Assembly: GCA_023435725.1 (NCBI GenBank)
Contig: JAEYRD010000230.1
Coordinates: 1-35,863 of the forward strand
Origin: Pseudomonadota bacterium
GTDB taxonomy: Bacteria; Pseudomonadota; Alphaproteobacteria; Rhizobiales; Xanthobacteraceae
Direction: 5' to 3'
DNA length: 35,863 nt
Below the pieces are notes generated by a model. It was not told the DNA's origin, did not search any database, and saw only the letters and a list, made by a program, of their open reading frames with translations. Of this stretch, positions 15,902-24,278 are shown in pieces. The position numbers and the translations under genes are program-made. Numbering within the stretch: position 1 is the first letter of the stretch; each line of letters begins with the position of its first letter.

Positions 15902-15975
15902 AAAAAGGGCCCCGAAGAGGGCCCATGCACACCGCCTGTCTTGTGGATGGCAGCTAGCCATCCCCGGCGGTGTGC
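15902..15975 (-). promoter_or_regulatory. Transcription attenuator of the ilv operon
   Basis: On the minus strand a long composite hairpin comes first. The outer arms are GCACACCGCC (15975-15966) and GGCGGTGTGC (15936-15927), and the inner stem is GGATGGC/GCCATCC with the leader stop codon in its loop. A terminator follows: GGGCCC-TCTTC-GGGGCCC (15924-15907) and TTTTT (15906-15902). This is the layout of ribosome-controlled attenuation. I found only a short possible antiterminator pairing (CCAT with ATGG), so the alternative fold is not established. Confidence 0.85.
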
Positions 15976-16019
15976 CTGGGTACGACGGCGATAAGGAGTT
16001 TGGTAATAATGTTACGCAT
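15954..16019 (-). CDS. ilv operon leader peptide
   Basis: A 21-codon frame (ATG 16019-16017, TAG 15956-15954) with NIITKLLIAVV at residues 3-13: three Ile, two Leu and two Val within ten codons. The stop codon falls in the loop of the first hairpin of the attenuator. Stalling of the ribosome for lack of charged Ile, Leu or Val tRNA would be expected to prevent termination before ilvI. The peptide itself likely has no other role. Confidence 0.88.
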   Translation of the reverse strand: MRNIITKLLIAVVPRHTAGDG

Positions 16020-16051
16020 AGCGGGCGCTCGGCTTCCCAAAGGTTGCGCGA

Positions 16052-16079
16052 AACATAGCGGCCAAAGCCCGAATGTCAA
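16052..16079 (-). promoter_or_regulatory. Promoter of the ilv leader and ilvI operon
   Basis: On the minus strand TTGACA (16079-16074), a 16-base spacer and TATGTT (16057-16052) form a good housekeeping-sigma promoter. Transcription would begin near 16045, about 25 bases before the leader peptide start. Confidence 0.75.
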
Positions 16080-16174
16080 GGCGAAGCGGCCGTTCGCGCG
16101 CGATTTTGGCAGTGTAGCGGTGTTCCCAGGCTTCGGCGAGAGGTAAAATGGGGAGCCGGGGGCACAAAAGCGTG

Positions 16175-17131
16175 TCATCCGGGGTCCCGGGCCGCGCTGA
16201 CGACTGCGGCCAGCCATCCCCGCGCCTCCTCCGGCTTCACCCATTCGAACTCCGGCAATTGGTGCCGGAACCAGGTGAACTGGCGCTTGGCGTAATGGCG
16301 GGTATCGGCCCGGCCGATCGTGGCGGCCTCCTCCAGACTGAGCTCACCACGCAGATGACGGATCAGGGCCGGCACGCCATGGGCCTTCATGGCCGGCAGC
16401 AGCGGATCGAGGTTTCGGGCGGCGAGCCGCTCGATCTCTCGCAGCGCGCCGCCGCCGAGCATGGCATCGAAGCGGGCGTCGATGCGGGCATAGAGCTCGT
16501 CCCGCTCTGGCGCCAGGAACACCGCGCGAAAGCTATCCTTGGACAGCAAAGGCGGCTGGCCCTCCTGGTGCCAGTCGAGCAGCGAACGGCTGGTCGCCTC
16601 GACCACTTCGAGCGCGCGTGCGATGCGGGTTCGGTCGCGCAGGTTCAATCGCTCGGCAGCGCGCGGATCGCGGCGCGCCAGTTCCGCGTGGAGCGCCTCG
16701 ACACCGTTCCGCTCCAGCCGTGCACGCACGCCCTCGCGCACCTCCGCGGGAACCGGCGGCACCACGGAGAGGCCCGCCGTCAACGCCTTGAAATAGAGCC
16801 CGGTACCGCCGATGAAGATCGGCAGCCGGCCTTCGGCGTTCGCCTCTTCCAGTGCCTTCGCGGCATCGGCCACCCAGGCGCCGGCCGAGAAATTCACGGC
16901 CGCATCGACATGGCCGTAGAGGCGATGCGGCGCTCGCGCCTCATCGCCATGTGTGGGGCGTGCCGTGATGATGCGCAGGTCATGATAGACTTGCATGGAA
17001 TCCGCATTGATGACGACGCCGCCCGCGTTGAGGGCAAGCTCGAGCGCCAGCGCCGACTTGCCGCTGGCGGTCGGGCCTGCGATAAGCACGGCCTTGCCAA
17101 CATGCCTTCTGCCGACTTGCCCCTCGTTCAC
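16175..17131 (-). CDS. miaA: tRNA dimethylallyltransferase
   Basis: The enzyme adds a dimethylallyl group to A37 of tRNAs that read codons beginning with U. The protein is about 318 residues from the proposed GTG start (17131-17129), which has GAGG five bases upstream; a longer frame to 17239 would overlap serB. Residues about 17-24 are the P-loop GPTASGKS, followed by NADSMQVY (the Asp that activates A37), GGTGLYFKAL and the C-terminal KRQFTWFRHQ. It is divergent from serB, with start codons only 11 bases apart. Confidence 0.95.
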   Translation of the reverse strand: MNEGQVGRRHVGKAVLIAGPTASGKSALALELALNAGGVVINADSMQVYHDLRIITARPTHGDEARAPHRLYGHVDAAVNFSAGAWVADAAKALEEANAEGRLPIFIGGTGLYFKALTAGLSVVPPVPAEVREGVRARLERNGVEALHAELARRDPRAAERLNLRDRTRIARALEVVEATSRSLLDWHQEGQPPLLSKDSFRAVFLAPERDELYARIDARFDAMLGGGALREIERLAARNLDPLLPAMKAHGVPALIRHLRGELSLEEAATIGRADTRHYAKRQFTWFRHQLPEFEWVKPEEARGWLAAVVSAARDPG

Positions 17132-17142
17132 GAAAACCTCAA

Positions 17143-18048
17143 ATGTCCCTCGTCGCCACGCTGATCTGCAATCCCGATAATCCCGCCCTCGATAGCACGA
17201 TCGTCGACGGCGCCCGCGCCGTGCTGCCACAGGCAGCACCGGCGCACTGGCTGTTCGACGGGGTTGCGGTGGACATCCCCTTCGGCGCCAACAGTAACCT
17301 CGAAGGCGACCGTCACGCCATCGAACAGCGGTTGCGCGAGCTCCGCGGCGACCTGCCCATCGACATCGTCGTGCAGCCAGTCGGCTTCCGGCGCAAGAAG
17401 CTTTTTCTCGCCGACATGGATTCCACCATGATCGGCCAGGAATGTATCGATGAGCTCGCCGATTTTGTTGGGGTGAAGGCGCATGTGGCAGCCATCACCG
17501 AACGCGCGATGCGCGGCGAGATCGAGTTCGAGCCGGCGCTGCGCGAGCGCGTCGCGCTTCTGAAGGACCTTCCGGTCAGCGTGGTCGACGAAGTGCTGGC
17601 CAAGCGCATCACGGTAACGCCGGGCGGCCGTGAGCTGGTCGCGACCATGCGCGCCCACGGCGCCTATGCCTGCCTCGTCTCCGGCGGGTTTACGCTGTTC
17701 ACCAAGGCGGTCTCCGCCAAGATCGGCTTCCAGGAGAACCGCGCCAACGAACTCGTCGTGCGCGACGGCAAGTTCACCGGCGAGGTGAAGGAGCCGATCC
17801 TCGGCCGCGCCGCAAAGCTCGCCACGCTGGTGGATTTGATGGAGTCGTTCGATCTCGACGACATCGACTCGCTGGTGGTCGGCGACGGCGCCAACGATCT
17901 TGCGATGATCCAGGCGGCGGGGCTGGGCGTGGCCTATCATGCCAAGCCTGCGGTCGCGGCAGCGGCTGCGGCGCGGATCGATCACGGCGATCTCACCGCG
18001 CTGCTCTATGCGCAGGGGTACAAGCGCGAGGAGTTCGTGGAGGCCTAG
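17143..18048 (+). CDS. serB: Phosphoserine phosphatase
   Basis: The enzyme releases serine from phosphoserine, the last step of serine synthesis. It is a 301-residue HAD-superfamily protein: motif I DMDSTMI with nucleophile Asp91 and Asp93, motif II LVSGGFTLF, and motif III GDGANDLAMI with the Mg-binding aspartates. The first ~85 residues form the ACT-like N-terminal part found in SerB. The ATG at 17143 is the family-typical start (MSLVATLICNP), though no clear ribosome site precedes it. Its promoter must lie inside the 5' part of miaA. Confidence 0.96.
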   Translation: MSLVATLICNPDNPALDSTIVDGARAVLPQAAPAHWLFDGVAVDIPFGANSNLEGDRHAIEQRLRELRGDLPIDIVVQPVGFRRKKLFLADMDSTMIGQECIDELADFVGVKAHVAAITERAMRGEIEFEPALRERVALLKDLPVSVVDEVLAKRITVTPGGRELVATMRAHGAYACLVSGGFTLFTKAVSAKIGFQENRANELVVRDGKFTGEVKEPILGRAAKLATLVDLMESFDLDDIDSLVVGDGANDLAMIQAAGLGVAYHAKPAVAAAAAARIDHGDLTALLYAQGYKREEFVEA

Positions 18049-18059
18049 CCTCATCTCCG

Positions 18060-18146
18060 CCGTCATGCCCGGGCTTGCCCCAGGCATGAACGTTTTGGTT
18101 TATCCGCGTGGCAAACACGTGGATGGCCGGGTCAAGCCCGGCCATG
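18060..18146. repeat. Palindromic intergenic repeat between convergent serB and the protease gene
   Basis: Two stems are seen: TCATGCCCGGGCTTGCCCCAGGCATGA at the left, and ATGGCCGGG-TCAAG-CCCGGCCAT (18123-18145, nine perfect pairs) at the right. A CACGTGGAT linker lies between them. This is a widely repeated element in Rhizobiales. It may serve as a shared 3' hairpin for both genes. Confidence 0.7.
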
Positions 18147-18164
18147 AAGATAGAGCGAGCGTCT

Positions 18165-19685
18165 TTACTGCACGCTCAGTGCCACGAAGCGCAGCTCGCC
18201 GTCGCCGTTCGAGACCAGCAGCAGCACCGACTTCTTGCCATCCTTCTTGAGCTGGTCGACGCGCTTCTGGATGTCAGCGCCGCTGGAGACGGCCTCCTGC
18301 GCCACCTCGACGATGACGTCGCCGGCGGAGAGCCGCTTCTCGGCGGCGTCTGAATTAGCGTCGACATTGGTGACGACCACGCCCTTGACGCTGTCCTTGA
18401 TCTTGTAGCGCGCGCGCAGGTCCTTGCTGAGCGTCGCAAGATCGAGTCCGAGCGCCTTCTGCGTCACCGGCTTCTCGGGCGCGGGCTCGTCGGTCTTCAC
18501 CGCGGCCTGCACCTTGTCAGGATCCTGGAGACGGCCGAGCGTGACCTTCTTGGTCTCCTCCTGGCCCTTGCGGATGATGACGACGTCGACCTCCTTGCCG
18601 ACCGCCGTGTCGGCGACGACGCGGGAGAGGTCCTTCGGGTCCTTGACGTCCTTGCCGTCGAATTTGACGACGACGTCGCCGGGCTCGATGCCGGCGGGCT
18701 TGGCCGGGCCCTTGTCATCGACGCCGGCAACCAGCGCGCCGCGCGGCGGCTTGATGTTGAGGCTCTCGGCGATCTCATCGGTGACGCCCTGGATGCGCAC
18801 ACCGAGCCAGCCGCGGCGCAGCTCGCCGAACTGGCGGAGCTGGTCGACGACGCCCGCGACCGTCTTCGACGGCACGGCAAAGCCGATACCGATCGAGCCG
18901 CCGGACGGCGAGATGATCAACGTGTTGACACCGACGACGTCGCCTTCGAGGTTGAACAGCGGACCGCCGGAATTGCCGCGATTGATGGCCGCGTCGGTCT
19001 GGATGTAGCTGTCATAGGGCCCCGAGGAGATATCGCGGTTCTTGGCCGAGACGATGCCGGCCGTCACCGTGCCGCCCAGGCTGAACGGGTTGCCGATCGC
19101 GACCACCCAGTCGCCGAGGCGCAGCTTGTCGGAGTCGCCGAACTTCACCGCGACCAGCGGCTTCGTCGGCTTGAACTTGAGCACGGCAAGGTCGGTCTTC
19201 TTGTCGACGCCGACCAGCTCGGCCTTGATCTTGGTGCCGTCATTGAGGATGACGTTGATTTCGTCGGCGTCTGCAATGACGTGGTTGTTGGTCACGACGA
19301 CGCCCGAGGTGTCGATGATGAAGCCGGAGCCGAGCGAGTTGGTCTTGCGCGGCGGCGGGTTGTTCTCGCCGCCCTTGCTGCCGCCGCCCGGACCGCGACG
19401 GTTCTTGAAGAAGTCGTCGAAGAACTCCTCGAAGGGCGAACCGGGCGGCAGTTGCGGCATGGTATTGCTGCCGCCACCCTTGGCTTCGACGGTCTGCGAG
19501 GTCGAGATATTGACGACCGCGTCGATCACCTTCTCGGCGACGTCGGCAATGCCCTCTGGTCCGCGCGCATAGGCCGGCGTGCCGAACGCACCGAGTGCGC
19601 CGACGGCGAGCGCGGCCAGCCCAAGTCGCACGCCAAATCGCGCGCAACGGCGCAAGCGGGTCGGGGCAATGGTGGCAGCGGTCAT
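18165..19685 (-). CDS. degP: Periplasmic Do/DegP-type serine protease with two PDZ domains
   Basis: A HtrA-family protease of 506 residues that degrades or refolds damaged envelope proteins. A signal peptide (residues 1 to about 40, ending AYA-RG) is followed by a trypsin-like domain with triad His135 (TNNHVIADAD), Asp165 (KTDLAVL) and Ser239 (RGNSGGP). Two PDZ domains follow, at about 300-390 and 420-500. The Gly/Pro/Lys-rich linker at about 95-115 is the LA-loop region. The ATG at 19685 has GGAG seven bases upstream. It follows hflKC and DUF2065 on the same strand, a common arrangement in alphaproteobacteria, where it is also called mucD or a Do-like protease. Confidence 0.95.
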   Translation of the reverse strand: MTAATIAPTRLRRCARFGVRLGLAALAVGALGAFGTPAYARGPEGIADVAEKVIDAVVNISTSQTVEAKGGGSNTMPQLPPGSPFEEFFDDFFKNRRGPGGGSKGGENNPPPRKTNSLGSGFIIDTSGVVVTNNHVIADADEINVILNDGTKIKAELVGVDKKTDLAVLKFKPTKPLVAVKFGDSDKLRLGDWVVAIGNPFSLGGTVTAGIVSAKNRDISSGPYDSYIQTDAAINRGNSGGPLFNLEGDVVGVNTLIISPSGGSIGIGFAVPSKTVAGVVDQLRQFGELRRGWLGVRIQGVTDEIAESLNIKPPRGALVAGVDDKGPAKPAGIEPGDVVVKFDGKDVKDPKDLSRVVADTAVGKEVDVVIIRKGQEETKKVTLGRLQDPDKVQAAVKTDEPAPEKPVTQKALGLDLATLSKDLRARYKIKDSVKGVVVTNVDANSDAAEKRLSAGDVIVEVAQEAVSSGADIQKRVDQLKKDGKKSVLLLVSNGDGELRFVALSVQ

Positions 19686-19829
19686 TGTTATCTCCAGAGA
19701 AAAGGAATTCGGCTTCAAGACTGCGCTCGAACAGGGGGACGGCGCAAGCACTGAGCTCAACGGGCCTCAAGACCCGGATAATATGGCGAAAACCCGCCTC
19801 TCGCCTTCACTTTGGCGTTGGGGCGACGG

Positions 19830-20036
19830 CTAAATCGGTCGGCGCATAACCCAGATCAGGATCAAGCCAACCACGGCTGAACCGATCCCGACCGCCCGCA
19901 AGATATTGTCCGGCGTGGCGATGGCGCTCTTCATGGCCTTGCGCATCCAGTTCGGACTTGCCGCGAACATCAAGCCTTCCAGCACGAACAGGATGCCCAA
20001 GCCGATGAGGAAGTCGGCGAACGCAATGGACCTCAT
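19830..20036 (-). CDS. Small membrane protein, DUF2065 family
   Basis: A 68-residue protein with two membrane segments (DFLIGLGILFVLEGLMFAAS at residues 8-27, and GIGSAVVGLILIWVM near the end). The connecting basic segment contains PNWMRKAM. DUF2065 genes are usually found beside hflC, as here, 87 bases after it. The function is not known; a small accessory of the HflKC/FtsH membrane complex is a guess from location only. Confidence 0.88.
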   Translation of the reverse strand: MRSIAFADFLIGLGILFVLEGLMFAASPNWMRKAMKSAIATPDNILRAVGIGSAVVGLILIWVMRRPI

Positions 20037-20123
20037 CGGATTGGAACCTCCCGTTGTGCTGTTCTTGTCTCGACCAAGGGCGGCAGAACTGCCGCCCTCA
20101 GCCCAGCTGAAAGCCTGTCTAGC

Positions 20124-21020
20124 TTAAGGCTTGGCTGGCGTCTCGGTGGCCGTCCTACCGGACGGGCTACCGAAATACCGGAAGAAATCCGATTCCGGTC
20201 GCAGCAGGAAACGGGTGTCGTTCGCGCGCAGCCCGTTCTCGTAGGCCGTCATCGACCGGTAGAACGCGAAGAAGTCGGCATCCTTGCTGTAGGCCTCGGC
20301 GAACAGACGGTTGCGCTCGGCATCGCCGGCGCCGCGGATCTGATCGGCCTGCGAATTGGCTTCCGCAACGATCACGGTCGCCTCGCGGTCGGCCCTGGAG
20401 CGGATCTCCTGCGCCCTCTGGCCGCCCTGCGCGCGGAACTCGGCGGCTTCGCGCTCGCGCTCGGTCTTCATGCGCAGATAGACCGCCTGACTGTTCTGCT
20501 CCGGCAGGTCGGCGCGGCGAATCCGGACGTCGACGACCTGGATGCCGTAGCCGTCGGCCTCGCGATCGAGCTGGTCGCGGATGCGCTGCATCAGCTTCTC
20601 TCGTTCGTCACGCACGACGGTGATGAAGGTGACCTCGCCGAGCACGCGGCGCAGCGCCGCGTTCAGGAGCGTGGTGAGCTGGATGTTGGCCGCCTGGATC
20701 GAGCCGACGCTCTGGTAGAAGCGCAACGCGTCCTTGATGCGGTAGCGCGCGAAGGCGTCGACCACGAGCCGCTTCTGGTCGGATGCGATCGCTTCCTGCG
20801 ACGGGTTCTCGAGATCGAGGATCCGCTTGTCGATGTTGATCACCGAATTCCACGGTGCCTTGAAGTGCAGGCCGGGCGCGGTGACGACGTCGACGGGACG
20901 GCCGAACTGCAGAACGATGGTCTGCTCGGTCTGCTGCACCGTGAACAGCGACATGTAGCCGACGATCACGACGACCAGGAGCCCGAGAAGTGCGACGATA
21001 CCTGTGACCGGAGACCTCAT
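20124..21020 (-). CDS. hflC: FtsH protease modulator HflC
   Basis: A 298-residue SPFH/band-7 protein, anchored by one N-terminal membrane segment (VALLGLLVVVIVGYMSLF) with the rest periplasmic. The band-7 region shows EQTIVLQFGRPVDVVTAPGLHFKAPW, and a coiled-coil Ala/Glu/Arg-rich region follows (REREAAEFRAQGGQRAQEIRSRADR region, about 185-225). With HflK it forms a large cage that restrains the FtsH protease. The ATG overlaps the hflK stop by four bases (ATGA), so the two are translationally coupled. Confidence 0.97.
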   Translation of the reverse strand: MRSPVTGIVALLGLLVVVIVGYMSLFTVQQTEQTIVLQFGRPVDVVTAPGLHFKAPWNSVINIDKRILDLENPSQEAIASDQKRLVVDAFARYRIKDALRFYQSVGSIQAANIQLTTLLNAALRRVLGEVTFITVVRDEREKLMQRIRDQLDREADGYGIQVVDVRIRRADLPEQNSQAVYLRMKTEREREAAEFRAQGGQRAQEIRSRADREATVIVAEANSQADQIRGAGDAERNRLFAEAYSKDADFFAFYRSMTAYENGLRANDTRFLLRPESDFFRYFGSPSGRTATETPAKP

Positions 21021-22156
21021 CGGTTGCCTCCGCTCGACTGCTGCTGACCGCTGGTCGGCGGCCGCTTGGTCGTCAATTCGCCCAGCGGCAGATAGGGCAC
21101 GACGCCCTGGCCCGCGGCGCCGCCGTCATAGACGAGCTTGTCCGCGCCACCGAGCACCCGCTCCATGGTTTCCAGGTAGATCCGTTCACGCGTCACGTCG
21201 GGCGCCTTCTTGTATTCCTCGTAAATCTTCAGGAAGCGCGCGCTCTGGCCCTTGGCCTCGGCGATCGCCTGCTCCCTGTAGCCTTCGGCGGCCTGCTGGA
21301 TCTGCGCCGCACGTCCGCGCGCCTGCGGCACGACCTGGTTGGCATAGGTCTGCGCTTCGTTCTGCAGCTGCTCCTGATTGGCGCGCGCCGCCTGGACGTC
21401 GCGGAAGGCGTCGATCACCTGCGCCGGCGGATCGACCTTCTGCATCTGCACCTGGGTGACGAGAATGCCAGCCCCATAGCTGTCCAGAGTCCGCTGGATC
21501 AGTTCCTGCACGCCCTGCTCGGTGACGTTGCGCGCGCCGGTCAGGATCGGCTGGATCTGCGAGCGGCCGATCACCTCGCGCATCGCGCTCTCGGCGACCG
21601 CCTTCACGGTGCCCTCAGGGTTCTGGATGTTGAAGAGGAAGTCGCCGACACCGTCCGGCTTGATGCGCCAGAGCACGGTGAAATCGACGTCGACGATGTT
21701 CTCGTCGCCGGTCAGCATCAAGCTCTCTTCCGGCACGTCACGGATGGAGCGGCCGCGCCGCGCCGGATCATCGATCAGCGTCATGCCGATGGAGATCGTG
21801 TTGACGCGCAGCGCCTTGGGCAGCAGCACGGTCTCGATCGGATAGGGCAGATGATAGTTCAGGCCCGGCTGCACGGTACGGACATGCTTGCCGAAGCGCA
21901 GCACGACGCCGAGTTCTTCGGACTGCACGCGGAAGAAGCCCGACAGCAGCCAGAAGGCGATGATGAGCAGGATGATCAGCGTGATACCGATGCCGGAGAA
22001 ATAGCCGCCCGGCATGATCTGCTGGAGGCGGTCCTGGCCGCGGCGCAGAAGGTCTTCCAGATCCGGCGGCCTCGGCCCGACCGGTTGCGGGCCTGAGCCC
22101 CACGGTCCCTTCGGACCCGAGCCCCATGGCCCACCGCCCTGATTCTTCCACGGCAT
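21017..22156 (-). CDS. hflK: FtsH protease modulator HflK
   Basis: A 379-residue SPFH protein. The N-terminal ~50 residues are Gly/Pro-rich (PWKNQGGGPWGSGPKGPWG), followed by one membrane segment (IGITLIILLIIAFWLLSGFF) and a band-7 domain that starts EELGVVLRFGKHVRTVQPGLN. A helical coiled-coil region with QAARANQEQLQNEAQTYAN follows. The ATG at 22156 has CGAGGAG upstream; the longer frame to 22204 is not supported. It is the first gene of the hflK-hflC-DUF2065 group. Confidence 0.96.
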   Translation of the reverse strand: MPWKNQGGGPWGSGPKGPWGSGPQPVGPRPPDLEDLLRRGQDRLQQIMPGGYFSGIGITLIILLIIAFWLLSGFFRVQSEELGVVLRFGKHVRTVQPGLNYHLPYPIETVLLPKALRVNTISIGMTLIDDPARRGRSIRDVPEESLMLTGDENIVDVDFTVLWRIKPDGVGDFLFNIQNPEGTVKAVAESAMREVIGRSQIQPILTGARNVTEQGVQELIQRTLDSYGAGILVTQVQMQKVDPPAQVIDAFRDVQAARANQEQLQNEAQTYANQVVPQARGRAAQIQQAAEGYREQAIAEAKGQSARFLKIYEEYKKAPDVTRERIYLETMERVLGGADKLVYDGGAAGQGVVPYLPLGELTTKRPPTSGQQQSSGGNR

Positions 22157-22284
22157 TCGACGTTCTCCTCGGCAGACCGGGACTAGAACTAACCCGGCCG
22201 GCATTGTCCGGTCCGGCTTTATAGGGGACAGGGAAGTCCCTTACAACGCAGCCCTAGCCGCCTTCCGAGCTATGCTCGGGCACG

Positions 22285-22305
22285 AAAAAGTCAATGTAAA
22301 CATTG
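22285..22305 (-). terminator. Weak intrinsic terminator after folA
   Basis: On the minus strand CAATGTTTACATTG (22305-22292) can fold into a short AT-rich stem, followed by AC and TTTTT (22289-22285). It lies 11 bases past the folA stop. The stem is weak; a GC-rich hairpin CCGAGC-TAT-GCTCGG lies just beyond (22265-22279). Confidence 0.4.
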
Positions 22306-22315
22306 GCGAAAGCAG

Positions 22316-22825
22316 TTAATGGCGGGGCCGCCGACGATATGTCACATAGGAGAAGTCGGCGCTGTCGTCGGGGCCGGCAGGATGGCGAATGCGCTCAACC
22401 TCCTCCCACTCTGCCTTGTCGATCTCGAAATGCGTGTCGCCTTCGGGGCGCGCATGGACTTCGGTGATTTCGAGGCGATCGGCGCGATCGAGCCATTGCA
22501 GATAGATCTCGGCACCGCCGATCACCGCGATCTCGGCGACCGAACGCCGCAGGGCATCGCCCCGCGCGACCGCGCCTGCATCGGCAGCCGATGTTGTGAC
22601 GATGGCTCCGGCGGCGCGATAACCCGCATCGCGTGTGATGACGATATTGGTGCGGTTGGGGAGCGGCCGGCGCAGGGATTCGAAAGTCTTGCGCCCCATG
22701 ATCACAGGCTTGCCGATCGTGAGCGCCTTGAAGCGCGCCATGTCGGATTTCAATCGCCACGGGATCGCGTTACCTGCGCCGATGACGCCGTTCTCCGCAA
22801 TCGCAACGACGAAGACGATCTCCAT
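22316..22825 (-). CDS. folA: Dihydrofolate reductase
   Basis: The enzyme reduces dihydrofolate with NADPH, which is needed because thymidylate synthase (thyA, same operon) produces dihydrofolate. It has 169 residues, the normal size. Visible motifs are VVAIAENGVIGAGNAIPWRLKSD (catalytic Asp and the Met20-loop region), VIMGRKTFESL and AVIGGAEIY (NADPH-binding GG). The ATG overlaps the stop codon of the GNAT gene upstream (TGATG). Confidence 0.96.
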   Translation of the reverse strand: MEIVFVVAIAENGVIGAGNAIPWRLKSDMARFKALTIGKPVIMGRKTFESLRRPLPNRTNIVITRDAGYRAAGAIVTTSAADAGAVARGDALRRSVAEIAVIGGAEIYLQWLDRADRLEITEVHARPEGDTHFEIDKAEWEEVERIRHPAGPDDSADFSYVTYRRRPRH

Positions 22826-23310
22826 CAGGTCGCGCTCCCGGCCAGCCGTGTCAGCGCAGGACCGGTGACGCGGCACAGCGTCCAGTCGTCCATCATGACG
22901 GCGCCGAGCGATTTATAGAACGCAATCGACGGCGCATTCCAGTCGAGCACCGCCCATTGCAGGCGCGACCAGCCGTTGTCGACGCATTCCTTCGCGAGAT
23001 AGACCAGCAGCGCCTTGCCGAGGCCCCTGCCCCGATGCGATGGCCGCACGTAGAGATCTTCGAGATAGATGCCGTAGCGGCCGCTGAAGGTGGAGAAATT
23101 CGCAAACCACACCGCAAAGCCGACCGCCTCGCCGTCCCACTCGGCAATCGCGCAGTAAAGCCGCGGATTGCTGCCGAATAGTGCCTCGGCAATCATCGCC
23201 TCGGTCGCCTCGACCTCGTGCGAGAGTTTTTCGTACTCGGCGAGTTCGCGAATGAACGCAAGGACAAGCCCGGCTTCGTCCGGGCGCGCGCGGCGAATGT
23301 TGAGCGACAT
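22825..23310 (-). CDS. GNAT-family N-acetyltransferase (SSAT-like)
   Basis: A 161-residue protein. The acetyl-CoA loop is RGRGLGKALL in the motif A region (about residues 93-102), and the C-terminal motif is RLQWAVLDWNAPSIAFYKSLGA. The YEKLSHEVEATE segment near the N-terminus and overall pattern resemble diamine (spermidine/spermine-type) acetyltransferases. The substrate is not proven. The gene lies five bases after thyA and overlaps folA, so it is in the thymidylate operon without an obvious reason. Confidence 0.88.
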   Translation of the reverse strand: MSLNIRRARPDEAGLVLAFIRELAEYEKLSHEVEATEAMIAEALFGSNPRLYCAIAEWDGEAVGFAVWFANFSTFSGRYGIYLEDLYVRPSHRGRGLGKALLVYLAKECVDNGWSRLQWAVLDWNAPSIAFYKSLGAVMMDDWTLCRVTGPALTRLAGSAT

Positions 23311-23315
23311 CTGCG

Positions 23316-24110
23316 CTAAACCGCGACTTCCGCCTTGATGTGTGGATGTGGATCGTAGCCCACGAGCTCGAAATCCTCGTAGCGGAACGAGAAGATGTCC
23401 TTCGCGTCGGGGTTGATCCGCATCACCGGCAGCGCACGCGGCGCGCGCGTGAGCTGAAGCCGCGCCTGCTCCAGATGGTTGGCGTAGAGATGGGTATCGC
23501 CGAACGAATGCACGAAGTCACCCGGCTTCAGGCCGGTGACCTGTGCCACCATCATGGTGAGCAGCGCATAGGAAGCAATGTTGAAGGGCACGCCGAGGAA
23601 CACGTCCGCCGAGCGCTGATAGAGCTGGCACGACAGCTTGCCGCCTGCGACGTAGAACTGGAACAGGCAATGGCACGGCGGCAGTGCCATCTTGTCGACT
23701 TCGGCCGGATTCCAGGCCGATACGATCAGGCGGCGCGAGTCCGGATTGCGCTTGATCATGTCGACGACGTTGGTGATCTGGTCGATGCTGCGTCCATCAG
23801 GCGCCGGCCAGGAGCGCCACTGATGGCCGTAGACCGGGCCGAGATCGCCGTTGGCATCCGCCCACTCGTCCCAGATGGTGACGCCGTTGTCGCGCAGATA
23901 TTTGATGTTGGTGTCGCCCTTCAGGAACCACAGCAGCTCATGCACGATCGCCTTGAGCGGCAGCCGCTTGGTGGTCAGCATCGGGAAACCGGCGGACAGA
24001 TTGAAGCGCATCTGGTGGCCGAACACCGACAGCGTACCGGTGCCGGTCCGGTCGGTCTTCTCGGCGCCGTCTGAAAGAATCCGCTCGAGCAGGTCCTGAT
24101 ACTGGTGCAT
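23316..24110 (-). CDS. thyA: Thymidylate synthase
   Basis: The enzyme methylates dUMP to dTMP using methylenetetrahydrofolate. Its 264 residues equal the length of the E. coli enzyme, with catalytic Cys146 in LPPCHCLFQFYV, the phosphate-binding Arg in RTGTG and DSRRLIVSAWNP, and the folate/dUMP residues QRSADVFLGVPFNIASYA (given by its QRSAD and FNI parts). It is the first gene of a thyA-GNAT-folA operon. A TATAAT sequence about 80 bases upstream may be its -10 element. Confidence 0.98.
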   Translation of the reverse strand: MHQYQDLLERILSDGAEKTDRTGTGTLSVFGHQMRFNLSAGFPMLTTKRLPLKAIVHELLWFLKGDTNIKYLRDNGVTIWDEWADANGDLGPVYGHQWRSWPAPDGRSIDQITNVVDMIKRNPDSRRLIVSAWNPAEVDKMALPPCHCLFQFYVAGGKLSCQLYQRSADVFLGVPFNIASYALLTMMVAQVTGLKPGDFVHSFGDTHLYANHLEQARLQLTRAPRALPVMRINPDAKDIFSFRYEDFELVGYDPHPHIKAEVAV

Positions 24111-24189
24111 GTGCCATGAGCCTTTGGGGAGGCGGCGAACTTAACGGCCGCCCCCGCGCTGCGACAGCGGCGATTCGCCGTTTGTAGCC

Positions 24190-24195
24190 ATTATA
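24190..24195 (-). promoter_or_regulatory. Possible -10 element for thyA
   Basis: On the minus strand the sequence is TATAAT in the context GGGTATAATGG. I see no matching -35 hexamer at 16-18 bases, so this is only a partial promoter call. Confidence 0.35.
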
Positions 24196-24278
24196 CCCGG
24201 AAAAGTGAGTGTTCCCGGCGCAAACGACAAGAGGCGGAACTCTCGTCCCCCCCTCGCCTATCGGTTTGAAAGTGCTGG

